The notes: generated by a model not told the origin, from the sequence alone. A DNA stretch of 64,000 nt from Amoebidium appalachense (GCA_963693365.1 CAVNZM010000002.1:2728001-2792000); one strand, 5' to 3'. Shown: positions 1 to 23,378, counted from the first letter of the stretch. Numbers and translations: made by a program.

Positions 1-428
1 TCGCTCCGTGCATTATTTAAATTAGCAAGTAATATTGCCTCATAACATGATGCATACAATCTAAGTAACTGGGATATCCATAAACGCAAATGGAAATGGG
101 GAATCCTTCGTGCACGCGGACATCTAAGTTATAATTTTATTTATTGGCCCATATCCACCCATTATCATGTACATGAACGGTTACCTCTTCTAATATATTG
201 GGTTGCCACACCAGCATTCCTGTCCTAAAACCTAGGGCCGACCGTAAAACCCGAAACACCACACACACACACACACAAAACAGAATCAAACAAATACTTC
301 ACAACCGGCACTACCCAATCACAATATATGGTGTGTAAAATAGCTTTATTTCATTGGTCACCATCCGCCCGCACTTCAATGCTTTCTGCCCGTGAAGAAC
401 AATCAAGCCCCTCCCCGCTTCCGCAAAT
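1..428. other. Region downstream of the GPCR gene, no gene seen
   Basis: This AT-balanced sequence holds a short (CA)n tract near 258-278 and the probable 3' untranslated region of the minus-strand GPCR gene. I see no protein-like open frame and no RNA gene. Confidence 0.6.
345..350 (-). terminator. Poly(A) signal of the GPCR gene
   Basis: AATAAA on the minus strand lies about 80 nt past the GPCR stop codon (429-431), which is a normal distance for a cleavage/polyadenylation signal. It is supported only by motif and position. Confidence 0.5.
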
Positions 429-4027
<3,599 letters not shown>

Positions 4028-4353
4028 CGTTTCTGAACTCCGCTAATGCCTGCGTTACATTTTCTGAAAGATAAAAACCGAAAAACCCGCATCAGTACTA
4101 GTTGGTGATGTGAAGCGATAAAGAACACATGCGCACACTCAGCCAAGGGATCCCCATATGAGAACAGAAGTTTCACGAAAACCAGGTCCCCTGCACGATA
4201 TGTTATGCCGCTTTGCTCTTTGCACAAGTAGGACCAATAAACCTCCAACCGTAGTCAAGAGAGATTGTCGGTTTCGTTTTCATTCAGCCCTCTCACAGGT
4301 TACAAGTGGCATTAATAAAATGAATACTTGTGTGTGCATGTCGCACGACCACT

Positions 4354-4578
<225 letters not shown>

Positions 4579-4746
4579 GTGAACGTGATACAGAGACACA
4601 GGCACAGATACACGCACACACACACGCACAGGCACACGCACACACACAGGCACGGACACATACACACACGCACACACGCACACGCACAAGCACACGCACA
4701 TGCACATGCACGCACAGACACACACACACACGCACACGCACACAAG

Positions 4747-4749
<3 letters not shown>

Positions 4750-4820
<71 letters not shown>
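4750..4820. repeat. (CA)n microsatellite, about 35 units
   Basis: An uninterrupted CA dinucleotide tract. Confidence 0.95.
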
Positions 4821-4823
<3 letters not shown>

Positions 4824-4876
4824 ACCGTAGCCGTGAGACAACACGCATAATGAATGTTGTCTGATGCCCCGATCGA

Positions 4877-4889
4877 AATAAAATCCGTT

Positions 4890-4916
<27 letters not shown>
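4877..4916 (+). other. AATAAA followed by an A23 tract: retroposed transcript tail
   Basis: AATAAA at 4877-4882 is followed 11 nt later by 23 uninterrupted A residues (4894-4916). That is the layout of the end of a polyadenylated RNA copied into DNA. The sequence upstream is simple repeat with no readable parent gene, so the source is unknown. A chance A-run is possible. Confidence 0.4.
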
Positions 4917-4920
<4 letters not shown>

Positions 4921-6280
4921 CACACCACTGGTTGCTCGGATCTCACTTACCCTACTGCAGCCACACTCCAGCACACACACTTCCTGGCTATCACAAACAT
5001 GGATGCATGAACACACTTGTATGCACAAGGTTGTAATATCGATCGGTACGCAAAAAATAGTCGCCCATTCAAGCCGATAAACACAAACAATTACAGAACG
5101 AGCACAAAAACACGAGGGTGGGGAAGGTAGTTGGTGGGGGAGGGGAGAGGGGAAGGGGGGGGGGGAGGGGGGGGGAGGGGGGAGAATGACTCAAGGGGGG
5201 AGGCGCCGTCCAAATACGCACCTCTGTGAACCCACATCTTCCATCAGGAGATCTCTCCTTATCGTTGGTCAACCGGTCCCTATGTAATTCGTTTTTTTTT
5301 TTTTTGTGTGTTTTTTTTTGCGGGGTGGTTTCACATTCTCATCGTTAATAGGAAAAACTCACGCACACTAGCTCTAATATGTACAAAAAAATGGGTAGGG
5401 GGGGCCCCTGGCAGCGCTGTGAATCAACTTGAAACTGGAGCTGTCAAGAGAGCTGTCAACGGAAGTCAACAACACGTCACAGTAGTACGTGTGTGGGTTC
5501 ACTGATGGTGCAATTTGAACCAATTAGATTTGTGGTCCTACACACCCTAAACCTCTAGATAGTCAATTTGATTTTTTGGAAAATCTGCTTTTATTGCGTT
5601 TGGCCAAAATTGCGCTTGTCCAGATATATCATGTCTAGGCATGAGTATGGGGAGATGCAAGGGGTAGAACGTCCAGCAGTAGCACATGTAGACCTCTAAT
5701 ATTCATATAGACAACGTACATAGCCTATCGGAAAGAAACTCAATTAATACAGTGCAACGTGGCACGTGTGAGATCACGTGCATGTCCACGAAAAACAGCC
5801 AGGGTAGGCTATAGCTATATATTAGAGTGTGGCAAGTGGACATATGTACGTACGAATTTTCAAAGTGCATTTAGCTAATAAAGCTGTCAGCACGGTACCC
5901 GGTTGACCATATGCATGTACAAGAGACGGTATCTAATTATGTTTATATCAGCCGGCCGCCCGCAGTACCGCAGGCGCAGCTGCCTGCAATCGTTGCCAGT
6001 ACTTCAACCAAAGTTTGGAGTTGACCGTCATAGCAGCCTCTTCCCCCCCAACACCACCACCACACACACACACACACACACACACACACCACGATATATA
6101 CACACACACACAGTGGCACACACACACACACACACACACCACCCCCGGGAGTTGGGGAGGCTGCCAGCTCCCGACACCACCACTCAGTCTGCGGTTAACT
6201 TGCAGGGTCATGGGTAAAATATACATTCTCAGAGCACTTTCACATATTGCATTGTTCCTGGGCCCCACACCCAGCAGCCC

Positions 6281-6282
<2 letters not shown>

Positions 6283-6334
<52 letters not shown>

Positions 6335-6338
6335 GGGG
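6283..6338. repeat. T-run passing into a G-run
   Basis: About 30 T residues are followed without interruption by about 24 G residues. This is one of more than a dozen such composites in the window, all with this polarity. Confidence 0.95.
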
Positions 6339-6396
6339 TTACCATTGGCACTAGCTAGTCAATTAGCAGAGCTGTGTAATTTTTGTGTTCTTGTAG

Positions 6397-6706
6397 TGGG
6401 ATTTATTATTATTGGTCACACGGGCCATGCATATGTTGACACCATGATACTTGGGAGTCCAACAAAGAAACCAGATGTCGAACCATTAGTCACAGAAGTA
6501 TGGAATACTTATATTTTACCGGTCGGTCGGCTACAACCAACATCGAAAAACACGAAAGAAAATGCAAGAAACAGAGAATAGAGGCAAAAATAACAGGGAA
6601 AAAAAAACACCGAAGGGAGAGAAAGGAAATCCCCACATCTCCAGATGGTGGAATCAAGGGGGAAACCAGCCCGATTATGATGAGTTTTTGCTTGGCCCGC
6701 ACGGGC

Positions 6707-6771
<65 letters not shown>

Positions 6772-7189
6772 ATGTATATGTGCATGTGCATGGGTGTACA
6801 TGTGTATGTGAGCACCTACACGTGTAATTGAATCAGTGCTGCAAGCGCCCCATGCGAGCATGTACCAGCAACACGATAATTATGCAGAAACCCAAAAAGT
6901 CGCAGCCCACGAACCCACCAACCACAGAAACTACAATCGTCATACAGATAACCTTCTTGGTTATCTCAAAGCAAAGATTCTCAATTCTTTCTTTCTTTCT
7001 TACTTTTTTTTTTTGGTTTGTTCTACTTTTTTCTTGCTTTGTATACTGCAGCTTAACAACATAGACACTATCAACCATGCAAAGAAAACAAATGAACAAA
7101 TTCTATCCCGCATCACACAAGCTGCAGTTCCGAAATATCTGGCAGACGAGATATCCAAAGGAGGAGATACCCGACAAACAGCAAGGTGA
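6397..7189 (+). CDS. C-terminal exons of an unrecognised plus-strand protein (partial)
   Basis: Two exons read well on the plus strand. Exon 6397-6497 follows a TTCTTGTAG acceptor and ends at GAA|GTATGG. Exon 7052-7189 follows a long T-rich tract and TGCAG, and ends in TGA at 7187-7189. The phases agree. The first exon encodes a hydrophobic start (GFIIIGHTGHAYVDTMILG) then a polar stretch. The second encodes 45 residues rich in Lys, Asn, Gln and Ile, probably helical, ending in DTRQTAR. I do not recognise the family. The membrane-like start followed by a helical cytoplasmic tail would suit a membrane protein, but that is inference. Upstream exons were not found. The stop codon lies 47 bp from that of eIF4A3 on the other strand, so the two 3' untranslated regions should overlap. 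Confidence 0.5.
6708..6771. repeat. (TG)n microsatellite
   Basis: About 31 uninterrupted TG units, in the intron of the plus-strand partial gene. Confidence 0.95.
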
Positions 7190-7236
7190 AGTAGGGCCAC
7201 TATGTACAGTTGATGGGAGATGGCGAGTGGATGGCC

Positions 7237-7275
7237 TCAGATGAGGTCCGCAACTGTTTGGGATGTACACGTTAG

Positions 7276-7314
<39 letters not shown>

Positions 7315-7872
7315 TGGCGGTGCAGGCGTGCGGGACTGGTGAAGGGGATACACAGCGCAAACACAACCAGAAGAAGCATCCACTTCCTCCCCCACCCACC
7401 CCGCTTCTCAACGAAAGGCATTATTTCAACAGAGCACCGTTTCCCATAGACGGAAAGCATTACACTCTGCATGCACACTCAAACCCCCCCCCCCCTCCCC
7501 CCTCCCCCCTCCCCCCCCTCCCCCCCCCCTCCCCCTCCCCCTCCCCCCCCCCCCACCCACCCACACAGCTACCCACCACCACCCCATTCCCATCACACAT
7601 CCACTTGACCTACCATTCATGGGCATTTCATCAATCTGGGTGCTGTAGTACTGTTCAATGTCCCTCAGGGTATGGATGTCCTCGTTGGTCACAAAGTTGA
7701 TCGCCACACCCTTGCGCCCGAACCGACCAGACCGGCCGATTCTGCAGCGGAGAAATTGGGCCGTTAGCCGGGGCTATGTTCTAAATGTTAATGGCAACAA
7801 CAAGTGCGTAATCCCCCCCCCCCCCCCCCCCCCCCTCCCGGGGGCTTCCTTGGTAAGCACTTTTCCTGGATA

Positions 7873-7917
<45 letters not shown>

Positions 7918-7992
7918 TTTATTGACCAACAAGGTGCTCGTACGCAGAGCTGAGGCCTAGGGGTCCCCTGCGTGGCCTTTTTTTTTTTTTTT

Positions 7993-8023
<31 letters not shown>

Positions 8024-8158
8024 GAGGGGGGGAGAAGCCAAAGAAATGACACCCATGTGTGTATGTGCGTTTGCATGAGCATGTTAATGCTTGCCAGGTC
8101 GCTCGTGCCTGCGAGCGTGTATATGCGTGTTTGTGTTTGTGGTGTGTCTGCTCGCCAG

Positions 8159-8195
<37 letters not shown>

Positions 8196-8441
8196 TGCTC
8201 CTACTCCGTCGTTTTACGCTCCCGTCCCTAACCTGCACGTGCATGCCCCCTGTGTAAACGTGATGAAAACCACAATAGGTGCACAAGGAGTACCCTCTAC
8301 CATTATAGGGACTAGTAATGCACATGCACGCACCTGTGGATGTAGAGCTCACGGTTGTTGGGCAGGTCGTAGTTGATGACCAGGGACACCTGCTGCACGT
8401 CGATACCACGTGCCCACACGTCCGTGGAGATCAGCACGCGG

Positions 8442-8489
<48 letters not shown>

Positions 8490-8659
8490 AAGTGGATGCA
8501 GTGGAGATGGTGATGGTGGCTGGTTGGTTGGTGTACGTGTGTGATATGGAGAGAGAGAGAAAGGGGGGGAGGAGGGGGGGGGGGGGGGGGATGTTAGAAT
8601 ATGGTACATGTTCGATACTAGCTATTTCGAACACAGGTCAAGGTTTGTGGCTATACCTC

Positions 8660-8690
<31 letters not shown>

Positions 8691-10026
8691 AACTAAGCGA
8701 AACGGTTTCGGCTGCAGGCATTTGTTTGCGCCGTAAATAAATCCAATTAATTAATGCCCATTCGTTGGTATTAGCGTAACTGTTTGATGCACTCATTCGA
8801 GTGCACGCACAAAGCAACCGTGTGTTGCCCTTTGTGTACACGTGTACATGTGCATGTGTGTACATGTGTGCGCTTGTGCACTTACATGCGTTACTTGTTC
8901 ACATGTGCGTGTGCGTGAAGGTGCACACGTGTGTGTCCGAGTGTGTGCATGTATGCATGTGTGTGTGTGCATGTGCACATCCTTGCGAGCTCATGTCTGT
9001 GTGCATGTGCGAACACGTGCACATCCGTCTGTACATGTGTGTCTGTGCATGCGCGCACGTGTACATCCGTGTGTTCACACCCGTGCACGTGTACATGTAT
9101 GTGTGCACGTAATGCATACCTCTGGCCGCTTCGGAACTCGGTCATGATTGCATCACGCTCCTTCTGCTGCATGTCACCGTGCATGGACGTCACCGTGAAG
9201 TTGTTCTCTCGCATCTTCTCCGTCAGCCAGTCCACCTGTGCACACAGTCCTTCAGCATCCCATTTGCACCACACAAGCGTTACACGCGTGTTATTTATTG
9301 TTGATAACATGGAAACATTCAGAACGGCTAGACACATGAATGCATCCCCCCCCCCCCCCCCCCCTCACACACACACACACACTTCCCCGTCCTTTCGCTA
9401 ACTCCCCTTCCCTCCAGCAGACCCCCCCCCCCCCCCCCCCCCCCGTGCATCCCCCTTACCTTGCGCTTAGTGTTGCAGAAGATAACAGCCTGTGTGATTG
9501 TCAGTGTGTCGTACAGATCACACAGGGTGTCAAATTTCCAATCCTCCTTCTCCACCGCCACGAAAAACTGCTTGATCCCCTCGAGGGTCAACTCGTCGCG
9601 CTTGACAAGAATGCGCACTGGGTCGCTCATGAACTTGTCCGTCATCTCGAGAATGTCGTGGGGTAGGGTGGCGGAGAACAGGCACACCTGGGTTGCGGGG
9701 GGGAGGTAGCGGTAGACGTCGTATATCTGCTCCTTGAACCTGTGCAGAGGAGAACAAATGTAAGGTGGTGGACACGTGAACGGGTTGAATAGATGTAGGC
9801 ACAAACAGGGATGACTTATGGTAGGTGTGGGAGGTAGGATTGACACAAGACTAAGCCTGTTCCTCCACATGTACATTCGTCCGTGTGTGCACACAGAAGC
9901 ATGCATGCACACAATCCATACTACCTGGAACACGTGTGCACACACGGGTACCACCTGCATCCACGCCCACATGCACAGGCACAAAAGCACACAACATCAC
10001 AACACACACACAGCTGCTTACATGTT

Positions 10027-10074
<48 letters not shown>

Positions 10075-10601
10075 GCATCCCCCCCCCCCCCCCCCCAAAA
10101 AAAAAAAAAACCTTTCCATCCAGTCCCCCAAACCCCAATTCCTACCCCCCCCCCCTTCACACACACACACACGCAAACCTCCCAACCCCCCTCGCCCTCC
10201 CTTCCACCACCCCACGCACCCAAAGCTTGCCCTCTGCACCCCCCCCCCCCCCCCCCCCCCCCCATCCGTCCACCCAGAAACGCACACACACACGCGTACG
10301 TACCCTCTGCTCAGCATCTCATCTGCCTCATCCAGGATCAGCAGCTTGATGGACCTAGTGCGCAGGTTGCGCCTCTTGATCATGTCAAACACACGCCCGG
10401 GGGTACCCGACACTGAGTGCTGGCCATAGTCCAGCTTGCGAATGTCCTCCCCAACACTGGTGCCTCCGATGCATGCGTGGCACTGAACATTCATGTAGTC
10501 TCCAAGCGCTAGAACCACCTAGAAAGAAATGGATGTGGGGGTAGGTTAGATTGTGCGTGGAGAGAAGGAGGAAGGTGTTGGAGAGAGAGGAGGAGGGGGG
10601 G

Positions 10602-10692
<91 letters not shown>

Positions 10693-10829
10693 GTGTGCGC
10701 ACCACAGGAGCGCAAGCTGAAGAAGTTGCGCTTCTTGTGTGTATGTGTGCATGCGTGCATGTGTATGCGTGTGTGTGTGTGTGGGTGTGCGTGGAGCGTG
10801 GGGGAAAAGAATGCGGGCTCCTCTGTCTC

Positions 10830-10885
<56 letters not shown>

Positions 10886-11423
10886 TGCGTGCGTGCGCGT
10901 GCAGGCCGGCCCCAGGTGTGTACACGTGCATGTGTGCGCACAACCCGAAAAACACAACACGGACTCTACTGCAATGCCTATGGTTCATGGAGCAAGACAA
11001 AGAACATGTGCTCCTGTGTACGTGAACGCATATGCATGTGCACACATAAATGTGTCCACCCCCGTGAGCTTTCAGGTATGCCTGGTGTGCACTTCCAAGC
11101 AGTTGCACATGTGTGTGTGTGTGTGTATGTTTGGTGTGTGTCTTGTGTGTGTGTGTGCACGCGCGCCTGTGCGTGTGTGTACGTGCATCTGCAAGCATCC
11201 ATGCACATATGGGTATGCCATGTTAACTCACATGCATGCTGATGCGTCCACAACCCCGCAGAGTCAAGTTTTAATGAACATGTGCATGTGCATGCTACTA
11301 ACACAGTTCAACACTTCCCCACACAAAGGTACCTGCACACCCTTACGTACAAACAACTGTCATGCTCACCATTTGACAGAAACACATTCTTTACAGCCAC
11401 ATACTGACAACTAGATGCCTGCA

Positions 11424-11489
<66 letters not shown>

Positions 11490-13038
11490 ATACCTCATCA
11501 TTGGGAGTAGGGACGTGCAGGTCAAGGCAGCACCCACAAACACGCACAAAAACACACTACAAACAGTGCCGTTAACACGTACAAACACCTCTGTCAACAA
11601 TACCATCCGCATCTCCCACTTGCACTTGCACACAAAGTAAACATACACACTCTTGCACGTGCCCACACAAACGCTCCTGCAACCGAGATGCAACAACATT
11701 CGTCACGCAAAGTGCTTGTCCAAGCCCAACACCCACACACGCGCATGTTCATGCGCAGCATTACCTTCTGAATCTGCTGGGCCAGCTCTCTTGTTGGGGA
11801 AAGAACCAGCACCTGAGGTTCCCTCAGGGCCGTGTCGATGGTCTCCAGCGTCACCATGGCAATCGTTGCCGTCTTGCCCGTACCAGACTGTGCTCTGCTC
11901 GCACGTGCCCAAGGTTCAGATGTGTGTGATTGACAAGAGGAGATGGTGCAACCAAATGCATCCACTGGTTTCTTTCATTCCTATGTGTTAGAAAAGGTCT
12001 TTTTAGAGTAGAGAACCACCCTTCTTTGCACAGAGAGTGCGCTATGCCAAGAGAGACAAACGTGCTAAATGTAGCAACAAGTCCTATTAGTGCGGTGTTC
12101 TCTTTCTCTATCTTCCCCTTCCCCTTTACTTCTGGCAGATGATCTTCCAGGGTAAAGGACACTACCCCAAAGAATCTAGCGTGACAGCAAAACCAGCTGT
12201 GAAGTGCGGAAAAAGACAGAAGAAGAATAGGAAACATGGCACACATACTGTGCAATAACGTCACGGCCACTGATGATGGGCATGATGGCACGCTGCTGGA
12301 TGGCTGACGGCCTCTCAAAGCCTGCAAGCAGGAGCGATAAGTAAAAGCTAGGATTCACTAGCGTTCAAGCTCTCGTATTAATAGGCCCCCACACTCGGAA
12401 AAACAGATAACAATTGGGGAGAGAAGAGAACGTGCTAAGCATACTCTTACATCCGGCTAAACCATCTCGATATGACAGGATGACAAAGCACGACGAAACT
12501 GAGCGGGAAGAACTGTGTTTTTGCACTACCTTTGCACCTTACTTTTTGCCTCTGGTGAAACTAACAATCAGAAAGCAGATGTGTGTGTGTGGGGGGGGGG
12601 GGGGGGGGGGAGGGGGGAGGGCGGATGAGGACAGAGGCGGGGGGTGAGGGAGGTTAGGGAACCGGTACAGAGACAAGCACACCTAAGCACAAACCAAGTG
12701 TGTGGTGCACACACAGAAGGTATATGAACACGGGGGAGGAGGAGTGGGCGGGAGAGAGAAAGAGAAATAGAAAGAGAGAGGATAGAGAACTGACCATATG
12801 CGTAGATGCCGCGCACCAAATCCTCCCTGAAGCCCATCTGGTCGAACGTAGCAATGACATCCACGCCTGCGCTTGTCTCGAAGACAATCTTGTCATCGTT
12901 CGAATTCAAGTTGTTGTTCCTCCTCTCCCCTCTCCTGTCCCCTCCCTCCTCCTCCCCGTTCTCCCTGTCCCTGTTCTCCCTCCGTGGGCCCCTGTCACCA
13001 CCCCTCTCGCCCCTCTCACCACGCTCACGGTGCGCCAT
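7237..13038 (-). CDS. EIF4A3: DEAD-box RNA helicase eIF4A3, exon-junction-complex core, 9 exons, 436 aa
   Basis: ATP-dependent RNA clamp of the exon junction complex. Exons: 12795-13038, 12249-12321, 11765-11894, 10304-10518, 9460-9739, 9120-9235, 8334-8441, 7614-7741, 7237-7253. Every phase agrees. Visible motifs: Q motif (FERPSAIQQ, 83-91), Walker A (AQSGTGKT, 107-114), PTRELA (139-144), GTPGR (187-191), DEAD (212-215), SAT (243-245), [10 protein letters not shown] in motif V, HRIGRSGR in motif VI. The C-terminus DEMPMNVADLI and the segment KLDYGQH...[10 protein letters not shown] separate eIF4A3 from translational eIF4A1/2. At 436 aa it is slightly longer than the roughly 411 aa of animal proteins, because of an Arg/Gly/Glu/Asp-rich N-terminal tail (about residues 3-40). 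The last coding exon is only 17 nt. The 3' splice site before exon 7 is the end of a (CA)n tract. A CRE and an E2F-like site lie upstream. Confidence 0.97.
7875..7917. repeat. C-run of about 43 nt
   Basis: A near-perfect C homopolymer in an eIF4A3 intron. A T-run/G-run composite follows at 7978-8032 and another C-run at 8160-8195. Confidence 0.95.
8442..8488. repeat. (TG)n tract abutting the exon 7 acceptor of eIF4A3
   Basis: On the transcript this is (CA)n running without a gap into CAG and exon 7 (8334-8441). Confidence 0.95.
10605..10691. repeat. (TG)n microsatellite
   Basis: About 42 TG units in eIF4A3 intron 3. A second tract lies at 10831-10881 and an (AC)n tract at 11429-11489 in the same intron. 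Confidence 0.95.
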
Positions 13039-13288
13039 GGTTGCGTTTGTGTGTTCTGTGAAAGGAAAACGAAAAAAAGCTACCGCTATTTAGTAGCTTG
13101 AACAACTACCGATGTTTGTGCCTTGCTCAAGTTACCGGCGAGCAATAACCACTACACTCTCGGGTAGTTAACAGCTGGAAGAACTAAGCTAATCCTTGCG
13201 ATTTTCGCCCTACTTCTTCGTGGCCTAGGGTGGTGGTTTCGGGAACAAGGGAAAAATTTCGGTCTTCGTTTTCTGGCCGGTGATCGAT

Positions 13289-13298
13289 GGCGCCAAAA
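13289..13298 (-). promoter_or_regulatory. E2F-like site upstream of eIF4A3
   Basis: On the minus strand this reads TTTTGGCGCC, an E2F/DP consensus, about 250 nt 5' of the eIF4A3 start codon. Supported by motif and position only. Confidence 0.3.
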
Positions 13299-13399
13299 TT
13301 TGCCGGCATCCATGTGGACAGAAACAAATAAACGCTAGAGGCGTTTAAAACTTTCATTGGCGTATGATGATTGGTTACCTATTGCTAACCTGCTCCTGA

Positions 13400-13407
13400 T
13401 GACGTCA
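13400..13407. promoter_or_regulatory. CRE palindrome upstream of eIF4A3
   Basis: TGACGTCA, the full palindromic CREB/ATF site, lies about 360 nt upstream of the eIF4A3 start. The octamer also occurs inside exons (for example near 53825 and 62910), so chance is possible. Confidence 0.3.
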
Positions 13408-13927
13408 CAAAGGTATTTGCAAACATCTCAGATGATGAGTCGCCATGCAGCGGCCGGCGGAGCAAAAAAACAAGAGCCTCTCTAAACATGCTGACCATGC
13501 ATATGTCACTATCCGGGTGAATGGGTAGATTGCTTTACGAGATAGTAATGGCAAATGCTACGACGATCAGCCATGACGGGCGAAGCCCCGTATCACGGTG
13601 CACCGCAAAACCGGGGGAAGACTGGGGGGAAGGGGGGGGGAGGGGGGGGGGGGGGGGGGGGGAGGGGGTACTTTATCACTACCATGAAGATTTCTCATAG
13701 GTCATAGGCTAAGAACTGTAATTACGTAAACCATCTGTAATTTTCCTATAGGCAGAGCGTGCTTGAAACCCTATCACAGGAGCAACACCCATTGTAAGCC
13801 AGTAAAGCTAGGAAGCAAACAACACATGGCTGTCATTCTACGTTGTATTCATGTGACCGATCTTTACAACGTCCCCACACCCTCAAACCACCCCCCCACC
13901 CCCAAAACACACACACGCACAGACGCA

Positions 13928-14009
<82 letters not shown>

Positions 14010-14117
14010 ACCCCTTCCACGTGTGGGACAACACTGCATACTTTTAACTCCTTAACCCCCTTAGTCCCGATGGCAGGCATTCATTTCAACCCTGGTGACA
14101 CCCGCGCACACTTCCAC

Positions 14118-20449
<6,332 letters not shown>

Positions 20450-21314
20450 TTTCTGTGCACGTTCATGTAGCAGTAGACACAGTGCCGACCTTGTGTTGCT
20501 AAAGCTGGTTGACTAAGGCGCAAAAAGAATATGTGGCTGTCCCATGTGTTCCTGGGTGTATGCGTTTATGTGTGTACGTGTGTGTCCGTGTGTATGCAAA
20601 TACCGTGGACAGGTGGAGGGGGGTAAAAGTGGCGGTGCAACAGGAGGGAAATGAAAAGGGCAGGCCGCTGGAAAGGGGGGGAAGAAGGGCGGGTGCAGAC
20701 GGGGGTGTGTGGGGTGGGGGGAGGGGGTGGGTGGATGGGTGGGTGGGGGGGGGGGGGGGGGGGGAAGCTATATAGACTTGAGAAGATGGATAGCTCCGTG
20801 TCTGATTGACTTGGGCAGGAATAGTGGATGCTATTCGAAGGACACCTTCAAGACGACTTGAAACTTGAGACCAGTCGCGAGGTATTGAGCGCGAAATTCA
20901 CTCGTGTGTCTGACGCCAACCTAAATTCTGCTATGAGTGACAACACTTAATAAACGTGTGCATGTTTTAAAGGTGCTCACGTGAAACGTGTGCTACTACT
21001 TATCAATCAAAAGAACGTTTTTAAGGAACATGCTCTATTCAGTCGTTTGCTACTGGGCAACGGTAGGGAGGACAGGCCACTGGCACCCGAGACACAGCCA
21101 ACTTATGCATGCAGCGTGTGGAGAGCTACAGTGGTGTGCGTGTGGTAAGCTGCAGTGGTGTGATCATGCTGTGAGCGAAGTTCAAGGCTTGACCAGCTTG
21201 ACCGTCTGACGGTCTGAGATCATGCAGGGTTCGAAGTTACGAAAAAAAATCGGAATTTCCGATATTTGAAAACACAGTTCCGAAAATCGTCCCGGCCAAA
21301 TCGGAACGTCCGAG

Positions 21315-21364
<50 letters not shown>
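21315..21364. repeat. C-run of about 50 nt
   Basis: An uninterrupted C homopolymer. Confidence 0.95.
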
Positions 21365-21366
<2 letters not shown>

Positions 21367-21546
21367 GGGAAAGCTTCTCATGACTTCGCAGGTCTCATCA
21401 TACACGGGGCATACACCACCCACACAAGCTGCACACGTACGTACGTGTCTCCCTGTCCCTGTAGAATGTTCATTGGCAGACCCTGACTACAGCGCAAGCC
21501 TAGCACATGTACATGTTGTCACACCAAACACATTTATGCACACACC

Positions 21547-21597
<51 letters not shown>

Positions 21598-22346
21598 ACA
21601 CAAATTCACACACACACAGCCGTGACACCACATATGCATCATAGCCATGCATGGCCACATGAACATACAATGCACATGCCTGCGCATGTATATATAGGCC
21701 GGCCTCCACTTCAAAACTTCGAATTCCCCCCCCCCCAGAAATCGAACCCCATTCCCCCCTCCTCCGCTGCCCACCGTTTCCTCCACCAGTGCTGCCCCTC
21801 CTTCTCCCCCACCGCCGCTCCGGCCTCACCCCTCACCCCTCCCCCCCCCTCTCAGGCGGATCCCTCCCCCCCCCCCCCCCCCCCACTGGTACTCCCCCTT
21901 CCCCCCCCCCCCCCCCCCCCCATTCCCCCCCAGGAAGGCCTAAACATGGAATGGATCTAGATGCTCAGAGTCGACGGCCACCAGGTGCAGGTGCCACGTG
22001 TATCACGATCAGTGGCACGCGTCTTCAATGGCAGGCGATACATGTACACACACTGTGCACCACTGTGTTCCGTTCAAAGACACACATCCACATACATTAA
22101 CAGCCGTGACACCACACAATCATGTGACCTAGGCTAGTACACGTGCACAGGCACATACTATCTCAGATCATGATAACTGTATTACAAACGTGCACATGCC
22201 TCCACCCTGTACAATCACATGCTATGCACCCACCCACCCACCCACACACACAAACACATGTACACACACACACACACACACGCACACACACACTTACACT
22301 GCACACACACACCATGTACACGGCGCACGCACACACACCCCGTGGC

Positions 22347-22381
<35 letters not shown>

Positions 22382-22571
22382 CAAGAAACCGTTGGTACAA
22401 ACACACACACCCACACTGGCATGTACACACACATACACAGAGACACACACCCTGCATACATACACACCACACTGCACACACACACACATACATACACACA
22501 CTGTACATACATACACACACACCATAACCGTTGGCACAAAACACACACACACACATACACACAATGTCATG

Positions 22572-22622
<51 letters not shown>

Positions 22623-22897
22623 ACATGTGCACACATGCACACAACATAGACACACACACCGATTACCGCTGACACAAATACACACACCCACACCTGTACA
22701 CATACACACAGACACACACACCGTGCATACATACCCACCACACACACACACACACAATTGCAAAGAAAAATACTCACACACACACAAACACAGACACAAC
22801 CACCCGACCTGATTTTCTTCCCCCCCCCCCCCCCCTCTCCCCCCCCCCCAAACATTCGATTTCTGCCTGAGCTTCCCATGTTGCTGCCTCAACTCAC

Positions 22898-22932
<35 letters not shown>

Positions 22933-23378
22933 CTCGAGCTCCCTCCCCTCCCCTCCCCCAGAATTTTTAAATACGGAGACAAAATATATATATATATATA
23001 TATTGTGCGTTATGTAATGCACTTCATATTTCCCTTTTATTCCTTCAAAGCTTCAAGTGCCAACACCAGGAAGGCTCTAATAACCACAGGGGTTTTTGAG
23101 TACTATGCATTATAATTACATTTTGATGCAATATAGGCACAAATAAGCATGCCCTAGTTTACTGATGCGCGATGATTACGGTTTTTGGTGGGCCTGCTCC
23201 GACGGAGCATTCCGATTTTCGAAGAGGTTTTCCGAAACGGGATTTCGACTTCCGTTAATGGGCTCCACCGTCCTTCGAACCCTGCTGAGATGGGTCTGAT
23301 CATGAGAATGATTTTGGCGCCTTTCTCAGCCACGCCCAATCAAACCAACGCCTTCCTGGAACACCGTGATCTGCTGAT

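Larger units (their letters stand above)
13039..14117. other. Intergenic region between eIF4A3 and the next gene
   Basis: It holds the presumed eIF4A3 promoter (13039-13450), a G-run at 13635-13665, and a (GCAC)n-(CA)n block at 13910-14009. No protein-like open frame was found. Confidence 0.6.

Noticed and set aside
10385-11414. Long frames across the eIF4A3 intron 10.5-11.7 kb
   Set aside because: They are made of (TG)n/(CA)n translation. The helicase reading frame is fully accounted for by exons on both sides.
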